NCBI GenBank assembly: GCA_016584305.1
Contig: JACEEZ010015309.1
Coordinates: forward strand, 50,001 to 114,000
From: Chionoecetes opilio
Taxonomy: Eukaryota > Arthropoda > Malacostraca > Decapoda > Majidae
Direction of reading: 5' to 3'
Length of the DNA: 64,000 bases
The notes beneath the pieces were generated by a model. The model worked only from the letters and a program-made list of their open reading frames with translations. It ran no database searches and had not been told where the DNA came from. The position numbers and the translations under genes are program-made. Shown in pieces: positions 43,381 through 54,659 of this stretch (the first letter of the stretch is position 1; the number at the start of each line of letters is the position of its first letter).

Positions 43381-45115
43381 ATGGCTCCCTCATCTGTGAA
43401 GCGATCAAAAAAGGTATTGTCTCTGGAGGTGAAGCGGGAAATTCTTCAAAGGATTGATGAAGGTTGGTCTAGTTCTAGGATCATGGCACTATGATCTTGC
43501 TAAGTCTACCCTTTCTGATATTAGGAGATCTAAAGATAAGCTCTTGGGTTATTCTGCTGAGTTTTCTTTTGCTTCTAAGACTGGAAGGTTATGGCTAAAC
43601 CATTGTCAGTAGAATTAGATCAATGTGTTAAGCAGTGGTCCTTGCAACATGGTACTAGGGGTGTGATGGTTCCTTGTTTGGAGATGAAGATGGCTGCTGA
43701 GAAATTTGCTGGAGAGATAGGTCTGCCAAATTTCAAGGCATCTGATGGTTGGCTATATCGTTTCAAACTTTGACATGGTCTTACCAAGTGTAAGTCTTGT
43801 GGTGCAAGTTTGGATGCCTCGGAAGAGCATGCAGAGGCATTTCGGCAGACATTTAAGGATTTGATTAAGAAGGAAAATCTTTTACTTGAGCAAATCTACA
43901 ATGCTGATGAAACAGGCCTTTACTATCGCTCAATTCCTGAGAATACCCTGGCCAGTGAAAAGGAGAAATCTGTGCCCAGTCGAAAACGGTGCAAGTCGCG
44001 CGTGTCTGTGATGTGTTGTGCTAATGCTGCAGGCACTCACCGCCTGACTCCTGTGGTGATAGGCAAGGCAAAACAGCTGCGTTGTCTCCGTGGGATAATG
44101 AATAATCTCCCAATTGTTTATGACCATTCAAAGAAGGCTTGGTTTACTACCAAGATCTTCAAGGATTGGTTTTATAAACATCTGGTGCCAGAGATTATTA
44201 ATTTTCAGACGGAAGTCCTGCACCACAGCCGCGACCGAGTCCGAGCTCTCCTTCTCCTCGACAATGCACCGGCGCATCCTGTCCAGAGTGAGTTGGTTGG
44301 TGATAAAGTTCGTATCAGGGTCTTGTATTTGCCTCCTAATACGACTTCACTCATTCAACCAATGAACCAGGGTATTATCGTGGCTATGAAACGGCTGTAC
44401 TGGCGGAGGTTTTTAGAGCAGGTAATGGTGGTGATTGACGAGGAAGGCAGGGATGTTGGCCAGCTGACACTCGACAACCTGCGCAAGTATGATCTCAAAT
44501 CTGGCATTTTCAACCTGGCTCGTTCTTGGAAGGATGTTTCAGCCAGCAGCCTGTCTAATGCCTGGAATCGTCTGCTTCGTGGCACTGATCCACTGATTGA
44601 ATTTGAGGGATTTGAGACTGCTAACTTTCACCGCCACATTGTGCAGGCTGGGGAGACAGCGACCGAAGAAGATGTTAGTGATTGGTTGGATGGTGATGAA
44701 GGTGACCCTGGGTATCAGACACTGACGGACGCTGAGATTGCCGATTCGGTTTTACACCCGGATCAACAAGACTAGTGACGATGATGATGACGATGACGTA
44801 CTGCCGACTCGACCAACGGCATCCGCCGTAAGGCAGGCAGCAGAAACACTAGTTGAGTATTTGGAGCACCCAAATACTGAAGCTGAACTACGTGTTTTTG
44901 CTACCTCTCTACAGGAGATCCTTGATAGAATTTTTGCAACCCAGAGTCGCTGGACACTACGCCAGACAACCATAGACACCTTCTTTAAACCAGCTCCTTC
45001 TGGTCCTTCATCTTCACTATCCTCTAAAACCCCACCTTCGTCTCCTCTACTTATGGCTGCCTCACCATCCTCACCTGTTGCAGGCCCTTCAGACATAGTC
45101 AGTCCAATGGAGTGA
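43381..45115 (+). pseudogene. pogo/Tigger DDE transposase, broken
   Basis: Start MAPSSVKRSKKVLSLEVKRE (ATG 43381), a CENP-B-type helix-turn-helix. A frameshift after RIMAL (about 43490) leads to YDLAKSTLSDIRRSKDKLLG, and another near 43590 leads to the second DNA-binding part (SDGWLYRFKL). An in-frame TGA follows at 43771-43773. The DDE domain (43810-44775) has NADETG (first Asp) and LLLDNAPAHP (second Asp), but QPMNQG in place of QPMDQG: the third catalytic Asp codon is AAC at 44365-44367. A last frameshift at ~44775 gives an Asp-rich linker and a C-terminus with QTTIDTFF. It would cut and paste its own element if intact, but cannot do so here. Confidence 0.9.
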
Positions 45116-45649
45116 CTCCGAATCTCCGGATTCACCACTGCCTTTGATCTGAGTATCAGTGAGGGGGAGGAGGAGGTGGCTTTATAAGCTGCCACAAGTC
45201 GCCACTAGACCACACGGGAATTATCATCACGACGGCATCAGAGGTGGTGAGTGTAAATACTGTACTGTAGCCTATTGTGTATTTTTACTGTAGATCTATT
45301 TATTAACATTGTTTATCTTATGTTTAGTGATATTTGCATGACTTGGAAATGTTCTGTACGTATTTACCTAGAATTTTTTTCTTTCTTTTTCAAATCCTCG
45401 CATTATTCGGATTCTTGCATTACTCGGACCACTCCTTGGCCCAATTAGTCCGGATACGCGAGGGTTTACTGTACACACAAGCCTCGTTTTCCCTGGACTA
45501 ATAGGGGGGAGCACTGGTCCGGGAACCGCAAACGTCCGGGAATCGCAATAGCCCGAGGCCAATACCCACCCCCGGACGTTTATCCTACTCTAGTATTTAC
45601 TGTCCGGCAACCGCCAATATCAACTACCCTGCCGCGGACTTTTACGTCA

Positions 45650-46030
45650 CTTTGTTGTTGTTTTTAGGGCTGCGAGGATCCCTTGGGGAACACTATGAGC
45701 CCTGGTGATGTCCTATGATGCTATCACAGGCACTGTAGTTGACCTGTCTTCCTCAGGAAGGCACAGGTGAGGTGAGGCGGATGACAGAGTGTTGCCGGGA
45801 GTGGTGGACGCCAGCCACCACCAGCAGGGTGGGCAGGTCACAGTTGGCGACCTTCAGGGTGAGGAGTTGAGGGCGTAGCAATACACGGCGGGAGTGGAAG
45901 CGCGGACACTGCAGCAGAAAGTGTTCAATAGTCTCAGAGACACTCCTGCACCAGGGGCAGTGGGGGGTCAGGGAACTGACGGAGGCGGTGCAGGTGAACC
46001 GTGAGTGTGTAATGTAAACAATACGACCGC
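45650..46030 (-). pseudogene. LINE 3' end with CxxC zinc motif, first copy
   Basis: The minus strand reads FTCTASVSSLTPHCPWCRSV, SETIEHFLLQCPRFHSRRVL, then LPTLLVVAGVHHSRQHSVIR. C..C and H....C fit the zinc-knuckle end of a non-LTR protein. The 3' UTR ends in AAAAACAACAACAAA (plus 45654-45668). This is the most complete copy of this motif in the window. Confidence 0.75.
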
Positions 46031-46369
46031 TGAGCTTCTTCTTCTTCTTGTGACCTTTGTCGCTTAGTATCGCTTCATAGGTCCTCTTCCACTTCGTCTC
46101 CTTCGTTAACAAAACTTGTTAACTCTTCCCCTGTTTATTTAACCTGGGAAAGACATTTTGATCAGTTTTCAATCCTTTGATTATAATTATCATCCTAATT
46201 CATTGTCTCTTGTGTGTTCTGATCTCCCAGCACTGCGTTAGGAACACTTTGGTGAGGTTTACAATACTTTCTGTTTCCTTTCTGTCCCCATACAGCCCTA
46301 ACACCGTACACAGGGCCCCGTCTTTCTGCTCTAGCCTCCTGTCCCACTCCTCTCTGCTTAGAGAATGCA

Positions 46370-46640
46370 TGTTGCCACCTGGCGGGAGGCCAGCCGCCGC
46401 CAGCAGGGTGAGCAGGTCAAAGGTGGCGACGTTCAGGGTGAGAAGTTAAGAGCGTAGCACTACATGGTGGGAATGGAAGTGCGGACACTGCAGCAGAAAG
46501 TGTTCAATAGTCTCAGAGACGTTCCTGCACCAGGGGCAGTGGGGGTCAGGAGACTGACGGAAGCGGTGCAGGTGAACCGTGAGTGTCTTGTGCCCAAATG
46601 TAAACAAACGACCGCTGAGCATGCTGCCACCTGGCGGGAG
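46370..46640 (-). pseudogene. LINE zinc-knuckle fragment, second copy
   Basis: The minus strand reads VHLHRFRQSPDPHCPWCRNV then SETIEHFLLQCPHFHSHHVV. The 3' UTR and A-rich end are missing. The flanking TGCTGCCACCTGGCGGGAGG occurs on both sides (46370s and 46620s), as in the 153-bp tandem array at 3121-3608. Confidence 0.75.
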
Positions 46641-46821
46641 GCGCGGACACTGATCAGGGAGGAGACACAGGACAGGAGATGCTAGGACCACCGGACAACT
46701 TTGTCGATTTATAAACTGAACCAGGCATTTGTCCGGGACTCTTGACATATCCCCGGACCTCGGATTTTGTCCGGCAAATCTGATATCCGGGAAATGGAGG
46801 TCCGGGAAAACAAGGGTTGTG

Positions 46822-46823
46822 TA

Positions 46824-46898
<75 letters not shown>
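46822..46898. repeat. (TA)n microsatellite between two TA elements
   Basis: About 70 bp of pure TA repeat lies exactly between the right end of one TA-target element and the left end of the next. Confidence 0.95.
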
Positions 46899-46900
<2 letters not shown>

Positions 46901-46903
<3 letters not shown>

Positions 46904-48034
46904 TCAAACCTCGGGTTTCGAACGCCTCCCTTTTCAAACAAATCGGTTCACGAGCAGAATTTCAATCTCATAATTGCACCGGTTGCTGTACGATAACTCG
47001 GTTGCCGAACAAGCTACTCGGCAACTGTGCGTGTCACTCACGCCGCGGCCCTCACTCAGTAAACATCCGCTCCGAACTGTTCTTTGATTTTGACCATTTT
47101 TCGTGTCTTGTGCATTATTTTGGTATTATTTTACACTTGGACCAAAACTCCCTACCGTAGATAACACTAAAGTCGCCAGGACAACTTTTTTTCTTTGATT
47201 TAGAGACGTGTGGTGGCGTTAATAGTTCCCTTATTACATCCCTGTTATATATATCTACGGTACAGTCTGGTTTCTGTTTATCTTATTGGATTCTAGGAAA
47301 CATTTTCTCTATGAGCTTCAGTCGCAAATCATTACTTTTGGAGATAATGACATGTTGTTCATAGGGAGGCGAGAGACGAGTGTTTACGAGCGCCTCACTC
47401 TTCTTCCTCTTGTGACCTGCATCGCCTCTGTTCTTCCCTTACCGTGGACACTTTTTTAATGCACTCAAAGGGGTAGCACTTTTAGCACTTGACATAATCT
47501 TCTCCTTGTCCTTCTTAATAGTTACGACAGTCGACGGGGAAAGACTAAACCAATTAGCCATGTCCTTCACTCGCACGCCTTCGTCAAATTTCTTGAGAAT
47601 AGCTATCTTAGTCTCTAAGTGTTATGGCTTTTCTGGCTTTCTTGGGCTTAGGACCACCCACACTAGCACTGGCACCATGCTTGGGAGGCATTAGTCACTG
47701 AAATAATCACTGAAATGTCTGATTATACACAATAATGTTCATAAACACAGCACGACCGGTCGGAGAATATGTAAACAAACAATCTTGAGCGTCCCCGCGT
47801 GTGGATGTGCTGAGCCAATGGTTCTGTTAACTAAACTTTTTACAATATTTAGGTGTTATAAATATTCTTACTATTTATGTATTAAACTTTTGTTTATTAT
47901 TTTGTTTATGAATTTACGAACTTTTGTTCGTAACTTCGAATTATTCGTGTGTAAACCGAATTTTGGGACAAAATAATTTTGTTCGTATCTTCGAAAATTC
48001 GTAAATAGAGTGTTCGTAAATCGCGGTATGAGTG
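46901..48034 (-). mobile_element. TA-target pogo-like element, CACTCAAACCTCGGGTTTCG ends
   Basis: The left end CACTCAAACCTCGGGTTTCG and right end CGTAAATCGCGGTATGAGTG, the right one followed by TA (48035-48036). A transposase start is on the minus strand. The right subterminal region repeats TTCGTAA/TTCGAA motifs. A 200-bp block of the interior (47265-47455) is repeated at 49680-49890. Confidence 0.75.
47455..47691 (-). pseudogene. pogo/Tigger transposase N-terminus with one frameshift
   Basis: The ATG at 47691 opens MPPKHGASASVGGPKPKKAR. After an extra A near 47620 the other frame gives TKIAILKKFDEGVRVKDMAN, WFSLSPSTVVTIKKDKEKI and ATPLSALK. This is the CENP-B-type helix-turn-helix of pogo transposases. 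The DDE part is absent. Confidence 0.7.
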
Positions 48035-48270
48035 TATCTGGAGAGTCTGTGTCATTTTGTGTCTTCATCTGTGTCATAGTAGGGCTGTAAATGAAAAAAT
48101 TACAAAAATATCACCAGAGTGGCGACCATCACTAAGGTATATTCTGAGTGTCCTTCCGCTGCCGTGGTCGCCCGAAAAATAAACAAGTAGCGAAATTTGA
48201 AACCATATATACTTGCAGATACAAAGCATAAAACAACGCTGAAACAGGGTTGATTATACAGTCATGAATA

Positions 48271-48645
48271 CCCTATTTTACGGCTTATAAGACGCACATT
48301 TTTCACAAAAAAATTCCCTGAAAAACACTCATGCGTCTTCCAAGACTAATGTTGTAGGAGGTTAGCTTAGGTAGCTATTCAATTCAGCCTCTTATATGAT
48401 GTAACCTCAGTACTTACCTGTTAAGAGTATTTAGAATACCATAATACTACCAATCTGTCCTCACCCTGTCATGTTTACACGATACTGGCGGGAGCCCGGC
48501 CGCCCCGGCAGATTGGCGCCAACAGACATTGCGTGTACAGGAAAACCTCCTTTATCCGGCACCCTCGGGGGGGGGGAGCGCATGCCAGATAACTCATTTT
48601 GCCGTTGTTTTGAGAGTTACTCTTATGGAATCGCCCAAAATCCCA

Positions 48646-48676
<31 letters not shown>

Positions 48677-49368
48677 CCCATCACAAGGAACTGGCCAAGG
48701 GCACAACAAAAATGGGTAACACAAAGCCCGCTTGGTTGGCAGTCCCTATAAAGAAGACAGTCAGAGAATAAAATAAAAAAGAGGGGTGAAAAAAAAAAAA
48801 AAAAAAAAATCCTGGGTCGATTAGTTGTTGTTTTGAGGCTGCCGTTGTTTTGAATGCCGGTTAAATGAGGTTCTCCTGTATAAGGAACTTTGTTTGTTAC
48901 ATTAGATGAAAATTTGTATACATATGTACGTGCAACCACCACAAATACTACACGCATACAGGAAAATTCAAACAATACGTGGTGAAGCACAGGAGGCAGG
49001 CAATGTAGTGAGGCACGGGAGGGCGTGAGAGGTGTTTACACTCAGGACAACAAAGCCAGCTGATCGGCACACCAGGCAGGCACACAGCTGCACATCGCCG
49101 CGGTGGGTTTTTTCACTCCCGCCGTCCGACCTGCGTGCATATGTTCAGCCAGCCAACATGGCGATTTACTTATACTATCGCATACAAGCTAGAAAATAAA
49201 AATGGCTGATGAGCAGTGCTGAATGAAGATAATGAATAGTGAGTGTGTTCTTGTGTGAAAATGACTATATCGGACAACAGTTTTTTTCTTTTCTTTTTCT
49301 TCGAAATTTCTTTCCAAAATCAGGGTGCGTGTTCCAAGATGCAGCGTCTTATAAGCCATAAAATACAG
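48271..49368. mobile_element. TA-target element, ATTTTACGGCTTATAAGACG ends
   Basis: The left end CCCTATTTTACGGCTTATAA (after TA 48269-48270) and right end TTATAAGCCATAAAATACAG (before TA 49369-49370) are inverted repeats, with TCTTCCAAGACTAATGTTGT just inside. A second family end lies at about 23620-23700 and its duplicate at 30575-30660. A smaller TA element (48538-48878) is nested inside. Confidence 0.75.
48538..48878. mobile_element. nested TA-target element with a LINE poly-A tail inside
   Basis: Ends CAGGAAAACCTCCTTTATCC and TTAAATGAGGTTCTCCTG, flanked by TA (48536-48537 and 48879-48880). The middle (48650-48800) is the 3' UTR and poly-A tail of the same LINE as at 18950-20036, minus strand (shared CAGTCCCTATAAAGAAGACA). 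Confidence 0.75.
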
Positions 49369-49439
49369 TAAACTACTTCACTTAAACTACTACGGTAATA
49401 ATCTTCAGTGGCACATACACATCAGTAGTGATGCTATAC

Positions 49440-49616
49440 AGTAAACATGATTTATCTAATGTTTATTGATATTTGCATGACTTAGAAATTTTCTATATTC
49501 ACCTAGAATTTTTTATTTTATTTTATTATTATTATTTTATCCCTGCATTATTCGGATCCTTGCATTACTCGGACCACTCCTTGGCCCAATTAGTCCCAAT
49601 ACGAGAGGGTTTACTG
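49440..49616. mobile_element. 3'-end fragment of the 38654-45471 family
   Basis: Matches 45290-45471: TGATATTTGCATGACTT, CACCTAGAATTTTT, GCATTATTCGGATCCTTGCA and the terminus GAGAGGGTTTACTG before TA (49617-49618). No left end. Confidence 0.8.
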
Positions 49617-49679
49617 TAATTCGTAATATTTGGCGGCTGGCGACATTATTGCAGCTGGCGACTAAAGTGTTATCTACGG

Positions 49680-49890
49680 TAGACAATTGGGAGTCTGGTT
49701 TCTGTTTACCTTATTGGATTCTAGGAAACATTCTCTCTATGAGCTTCCGTCACAAATCAATACTTTTGGAGATAATGACATGTTCATAGGGAGGCGAGAG
49801 ACAAGTGTTTACGAGCGCCTCACTCTTCTTCCTCTTGTGACCTGCATCGCTTCTGTTCTTCCCTTGTCACGGAAACTTTTTTAAAGCAGA
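49680..49890. repeat. second copy of the 47265-47455 block
   Basis: Both copies share GTCTGGTTTCTGTTTA, CTTTTGGAGATAATGACATG, GGGAGGCGAGAGAC and TGTTTACGAGCGCCTCACTC with few changes. The second copy probably belongs to a truncated relative of the 46901-48034 element. Confidence 0.8.
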
Positions 49891-49899
49891 TTTGGCTTT

Positions 49900-50137
49900 A
49901 CTTAGGAGGTTAAAGCATAGGATTAGGTTAGGTTAGGTTAGTGAGGGAGTCAAAAGGGGGGTGAGGTTAGTTTAATTTTCATATCTCCTATGCACTCCTC
50001 CTATTAAAAACATCTTATATCTCCGAAATTAGTGATTTGCAACATAAGGGTTAAGAAATGCTTTTAGAATTTTCAAAGGTCACAGAAACCATAGTCCCAA
50101 TTGTGTAGGGAATTTCGGTCCTAGTGTAAACATTGAC
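49900..50137. other. spacer with four TTAGG units
   Basis: TTAGGTTAGGTTAGGTTAG at 49924-49942 equals four arthropod telomeric units, too short to be a telomere. Nothing else recognised. Confidence 0.6.
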
Positions 50138-50360
50138 GTGAATGTATGTTATGTATGTTATACTATACAAATGTATGTTATGTATGTTATACTATACAAA
50201 TGTATGTTATGTCTGTTATACTATACAAATGTATGTTATGTCTGTTATACTATACAAATGTATGTTATGTCTGTTATACTATACAAATGTATGTTATGTC
50301 TGTTATACTATACAAATGTATGTTATGTCTGTTATACTATACAAATGTATGTTATACTAT
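50138..50360 (+). repeat. 29-bp minisatellite open in all three plus frames
   Basis: Unit ATGTATGTTATGTCTGTTAT plus ACTATACAA, about 7.5 copies (early units have GTATG for GTCTG). Since 29 leaves remainder 2 on division by 3, all three frames read the same 29-residue cycle. I take these frames as non-coding. Confidence 0.9.
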
Positions 50361-50546
50361 AATACTACATTGCATTTATAGGCATTTTTAGGCATGAAAT
50401 ACAGCCAAAAAGGTAAAAAAAAAAAAAAAAGGGGGTCTTTATTTTTGGGGTCAGGAACGGATTAATCCATTTTATATGTTTCTTAGGGCAAAATGTGTTT
50501 CGGTTTTAGAACAACTTTTGGGAACGAATTATGTTAGAAGGCTGAG

Positions 50547-50578
<32 letters not shown>

Positions 50579-50581
<3 letters not shown>

Positions 50582-51571
50582 GACCCTCGATTTAACGGAC
50601 TACATTCGCGAGACAAATTTGCGGGCAAGAATGGCATATCAGACCGCTTACCGCCGCTCGAATCGTCAACTCAACATATTTGTTTTGTTTTATTTTGGAA
50701 TGCTTGGGTTTTAAGGAGTTTTAATGTATCAGATATTAAGATATATAAGGTAGGAGCCTGTGTTGCTAGTGATTTAGTTGTAGAAGGTGTGTATGTGGGT
50801 TTAAATAGTGAATATTAGTATGTATTACAATTTCTTGACTTCTTCTTGTGACCTCTTTCTCTTAAGTTTTGCTTCGTAGCTCCTCTCCTCCTGCTCTCCT
50901 CTCCTCTAGTGTTAGCCGAAGCTTCCACGGTCCACCCCGGGAGACTGCAAACCGTCACATACACACAGCTGTTCGCCTGCACTGTTTACGTCGAATGTAA
51001 ACAAACATGGCTCCGACACCCAGGCAGGCTATCGCTGCTATACACTTACTTATGTATATTGTCAATCGTTGACAAGCATAACTAGCTTAAAACGTGCATA
51101 GATGCGTTCATGGTTGGCTCGTTGGAACTCGTCAGACTCGTCCTCTGACACCGATGGAAAAATTGCTAGTGTGACAGCGCCTTTAAGTGTCCACCAGTCG
51201 GAAACTTGGAGAGCATAGTTGTTGTTGTTTTAGGGCTGCGAGGATCCAATGGGGAACACCATGAGCCCTGGTGATGTCCTATGATGCTATCACAGGCAGT
51301 AGTTGGCCTGTCTTCCTCAGGAAGGCACAGGGGAGATGGATTGCAGCGTGTTGCCGTGAGGGGGGGATGCCAGCCGCCGCTAGCAGGGTGGGCAGGTCAT
51401 AGTACGCACATGTTTATGACAGTCAGAGCGCATGTTTACAAGCTCAGTTTAAGCTGTGTTCGCCTGTTTTTCGGTGCTTTTTATGCTTATTTAGACTTGT
51501 TCAGTGCAGTGAAGTTATTATGGCATCGAAAGAGAAGGGAAGTGGTAAAAGAAAGCGTGTGAATCAAAGTA
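50579..51571 (+). mobile_element. 5' part of a pogo-like element, interrupted by a Tigger
   Basis: The left end GTCGACCCTCGATTTAACGG follows a (TA)n tract, and the interior matches the short element at 10877-11660. A LINE tail is inserted at 51218-51400. An ATG at 51522 opens MASKEKGSGKRKRVNQS, a typical basic start of a Tigger-like transposase, and is cut after 17 codons by the TA insertion at 51570-51571. The remainder is not seen beyond the inserted element. Confidence 0.65.
51218..51400 (-). pseudogene. LINE 3' UTR fragment
   Basis: Matches the 3' end of the zinc-knuckle LINE at 45650-46030 (GGGCTGCGAGGATCC, GGCCTGTCTTCCTCAGGAAG), ending AAAACAACAACAAC on the minus strand. It stops before the zinc motif. 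Confidence 0.7.
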
Positions 51572-54486
51572 CAGTGGTACCTTGGCTTACGAGTTTAATT
51601 CGTTCATTGATCGAGCTTGTAACTCAATTTGCTGTATATCAAATCAATTTTCCCCATTGAAATTAATAGAAATACCATTAATCTGCTCCAGCCCCAAAAA
51701 AACCACCCCAATTTTTTGTTGCGTGTTTTTAAATAAGAAAAATGTATTTATAGATGACAAATATTGTATAAAAACATAATAAAAGAGAATGTAACGAAAT
51801 AAACTGGTTTTATAAAGTGTATTTACCTTGGAGATCAGATGACTTGGGCTAACAGAAGATGCTGGCGGAGGTGGAGGAGATAGGAGTTCGTTTTGTGCTT
51901 TTTCGATCGCTTTCGTTCGTCATAAACTCTTCATTTAACTTACTCGCTACACTCTTAATGCTACACTTTATCGCTGGACTTAATTGGTGAAATATTATTT
52001 TTCTTTTTCTCATTTTACTTTCGCTTAACTTAATTTTCTTCACTGATTTTTGTCCTTTTTGCCACACTTTCCTCACTTTCATCTGCAGAGCGTTTCAATA
52101 AAAACCTGTCTAAGGAGGTTTGTTTTATCCTCCCTTTCAGAATGTTTCGGAAATGAGTTAGGCAAGTGTCATTATATAGCGCAGACACACGACCCGTTGC
52201 AACTTTTTCTGGGCGTTTCCTTTCAATAAACTCTGAAAGTCTCTCCCACATGCCCAACATTTCCTTTATCTCACTTGTAGAGATAACCTCCTCCGCCTCT
52301 GGCTTCCTCCGGAGTACCAATTTCCTGCAAAACCTTTGTATGCTGTTGCGTCTCTAGCTCCTTTAATTCCTCCGTCGTCAGTTCCTCTGAGTGCTCCTCG
52401 ACGAGCTCGTTCACGTCTCCTTCATCCACCTCCAGGCCCATGGACTTTCTGAGGGTCACAATCTCCTCCACCACTGCTGCTTCGGGTTCGAATCCTTCGA
52501 AGTCCCTTTCGGACACAACCTCAGGCCACAGCTTCTTCCACGCAGAGGTCGAGGTCCTTCTTGTAACACCCTGCCAGGCCATATCGATAAATCTGAGGCA
52601 TATCACGATGTTATAGTGATTCTTCCAGAACTCTCGAAGGGTGAGGTTTGTGCTCTCCGTCACCTCAGAGCAGCGGCGGAACAGGTGCTTGGTGAAGAGC
52701 TTCTTGAAATTAGAAATCACCTGCTGGTCCATGGGCTGCAGGATAGGGGTGGTGTTGGGTGGAAGGTAGAGAACCTTTATAAACATGAACTTTTTGAGGA
52801 TGTCGTCTTTGAGGTTCAGTGGGTGAGCAGGAGCATTGTCCAGGACGAGAAGGGCTTGCAGGGGTAGGTTATTTTCCTGGAGATACTTCTTAACGGCAGG
52901 ACTAAAGACCAGGTTTACCCACTCCACAAAGAACTTCCTGGTGACCCACGCCTTCGGGTTTGCCCTCCACATAGCCTGCAGTTTTTCTTTTAGAATCTTA
53001 AGCGACTTAAAGGCTCTGGGGTTTTCCGAATGATATACGAGCAGCGGCTTGATCTTGCAGTCGCCACTCGCATTGGCGCACAGTGCGAGGGTTAACCTAT
53101 CCTTCATGGGTTTGTGGCCTGGCATCTTCTTCTCTTCTGCCATTATGTAAGTCCTCCTTGGCATCTTCTTCCAGAAGAGCCCTGTCTCGTCACAGTTGAA
53201 GACTTGCTTGGGGATGTATCCTTCGGCTGCTATCCTTTCGGCAAAAGTTTTGAGTTAATCCTCAGCTGCCTTTACATCCGAGCTCGCTGCCTCACCATGC
53301 CGGACGACGGAGTGAATGCCAGTCCTCCTCCTAAAATTGTCGAACCAGCCTCGACTGGCTTTAAACGACTCTTCCGATACCTCGTCCGTTGAAGTGCCTG
53401 GGGTCTGCTGCAGCAAATCAGCGTAAATGGCTCGTGCCTTCTCGCAGATGATACCCTCCATCACGGTATCTCCTGCGAGCTGCTTCTCCGCAGTGTTGTA
53501 GGTCTCGAGACTGGTCTTGGTATCGAGACCGGTCTCGAGACCAGTTACATGTGGTCTTGGTCTTGGTCTCGTTTGATGTGGTCTTGGTGTTGATCTTGGT
53601 CTCGGAGTTTGGCTCGAGACCAGGTCGAGACCAGGATTAAAAAGTGCATTGCGACGTGGGGAAGGTTGAAATTGATTATCATACACGGAGAAAAATCATG
53701 GCCGTTTCGATTCACAGCGTGCCGTGCAGCGTTGTTCTGTCTATAGATACTGCCTGACTAGCTCTACGGTGATGATGCATGAGCTGAACCTTGCGAGCAC
53801 TGATAGAGTGCGTGCGAGTCGAGAGAACATGCGTGACGTGGCCATTCTCGCAGTATTAATCTCCGTTTGCACACACGCATGTTTGCAGCCCTGCTCACCT
53901 CTGTGTACTTCCTATATGTGTAGGCCTAGGCAATCCCCGCACCCTTCCTACACGCACACCACAGGTTTAGCTAGCTCGCTTGGAAAACGTAACCACACAA
54001 ATTGCTATTTTCCTATGTTTGTTTCTTCATGCCAACGAAGCAATGAAAGCAGAAATATTTGACCTAGATGTTCATTTGTTCACATATATAAAATTTTGTA
54101 AATATATTTCCTCCCTTATACGTTACCCTCACCCCCATTCTACCAGAGCTCGTTAGTCGTTACATCGAGCACATCTGGCAGCAGGGTTGCCAGGTGCACA
54201 AAGCACAAAATATACTTTTGGCATTCACACTTTACTTTTTTGGCATTTTCAATTTTTCATCATAAGAAAATGAAATTTAATTGGCGAATTTTTCTGGCAA
54301 ATTCCAAAATTTTTTTTGTCATTTCTGGCAAGAAATACAACAATTGGCAGGACCTGGCAACTCTGTCTGGCAGTGCCATATGACATAGGACGTCGAACAG
54401 TGAGGTGTAGGCTACTGGACTAGTCTCGATTAGTTTCCGTTCGCACACCGGAATGAGTAATCATGTTGGCATCTTCAGCAGTTATC

Positions 54487-54640
54487 AAATTTGCGTTCAA
54501 GGACCACAAGTAGTTTTTTTTATAAGAAACATGGAAACCAGAAGCACACAGCAGTTTGTACTTTCTGCAAGCAAAGCATCACGGACAAGGCTGGCACGAC
54601 GTCATTTTTAATTTGGCATTTTTAATTATTTTTTAATTTG
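54487..54640 (+). pseudogene. possible BED zinc-finger remnant of a hAT transposase
   Basis: Plus-strand readings KFAFKDHK and, in a shifted frame, KHGNQKHTAVCTFCKQSI then TDKAGTTSFLIWHF. A C-x2-C pair followed by a TTS...H segment fits the second half of a BED finger. The position inside a hAT element supports this. Very short and frameshifted. Confidence 0.4.
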
Positions 54641-54659
54641 ATACCTGAGACTATATGGA

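Larger units (their letters stand above)
38654..45471 (+). mobile_element. pogo/Tigger element with 3.6-kb minisatellite and broken transposase
   Basis: The left end CAGTAAACCCTCGCGTATTC and right end GATACGCGAGGGTTTACTG are flanked by TA (38652-38653 and 45472-45473). Contents in order are subterminal ATTCGGA repeats, an inverted Tc1-type fragment (39010-39410), the 22-bp minisatellite (39395-42998) and a transposase gene (43381-45115). Without the minisatellite it would be about 3.2 kb, a normal size for this family. A 3'-end fragment of the same family is at 49440-49616. Confidence 0.9.
45474..46821. mobile_element. TA-target element with two LINE tails inside
   Basis: The left end CACACAAGCCTCGTTTTCCC starts directly after the TA (45472-45473) that ends the previous element. 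The right end GGGAAAACAAGGGTTGTG is followed by TA (46822-46823). It is the same family as 2942-3783 (shared ACTAATAGGGGGGAGCACTG and CCGGCAAATC..ATATCCGGGAAAT). No transposase. Confidence 0.8.

Noticed and set aside
44752..45195. 147-residue minus-strand frame
   Set aside because: Antisense of the Asp-rich linker and C-terminus of the plus-strand transposase.
49924..49942. TTAGG telomere
   Set aside because: Only four units, internal and flanked by ordinary sequence. A similar three-unit tract is at about 33,839.
50138..50391. Three overlapping frames with a repeating MYVM/LYKCML peptide
   Set aside because: 29-bp minisatellite. The same peptide cycle in all three frames shows that it is a repeat artefact.
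52391..52867. 158-residue plus-strand frame
   Set aside because: Antisense shadow of the Tigger transposase on the minus strand.
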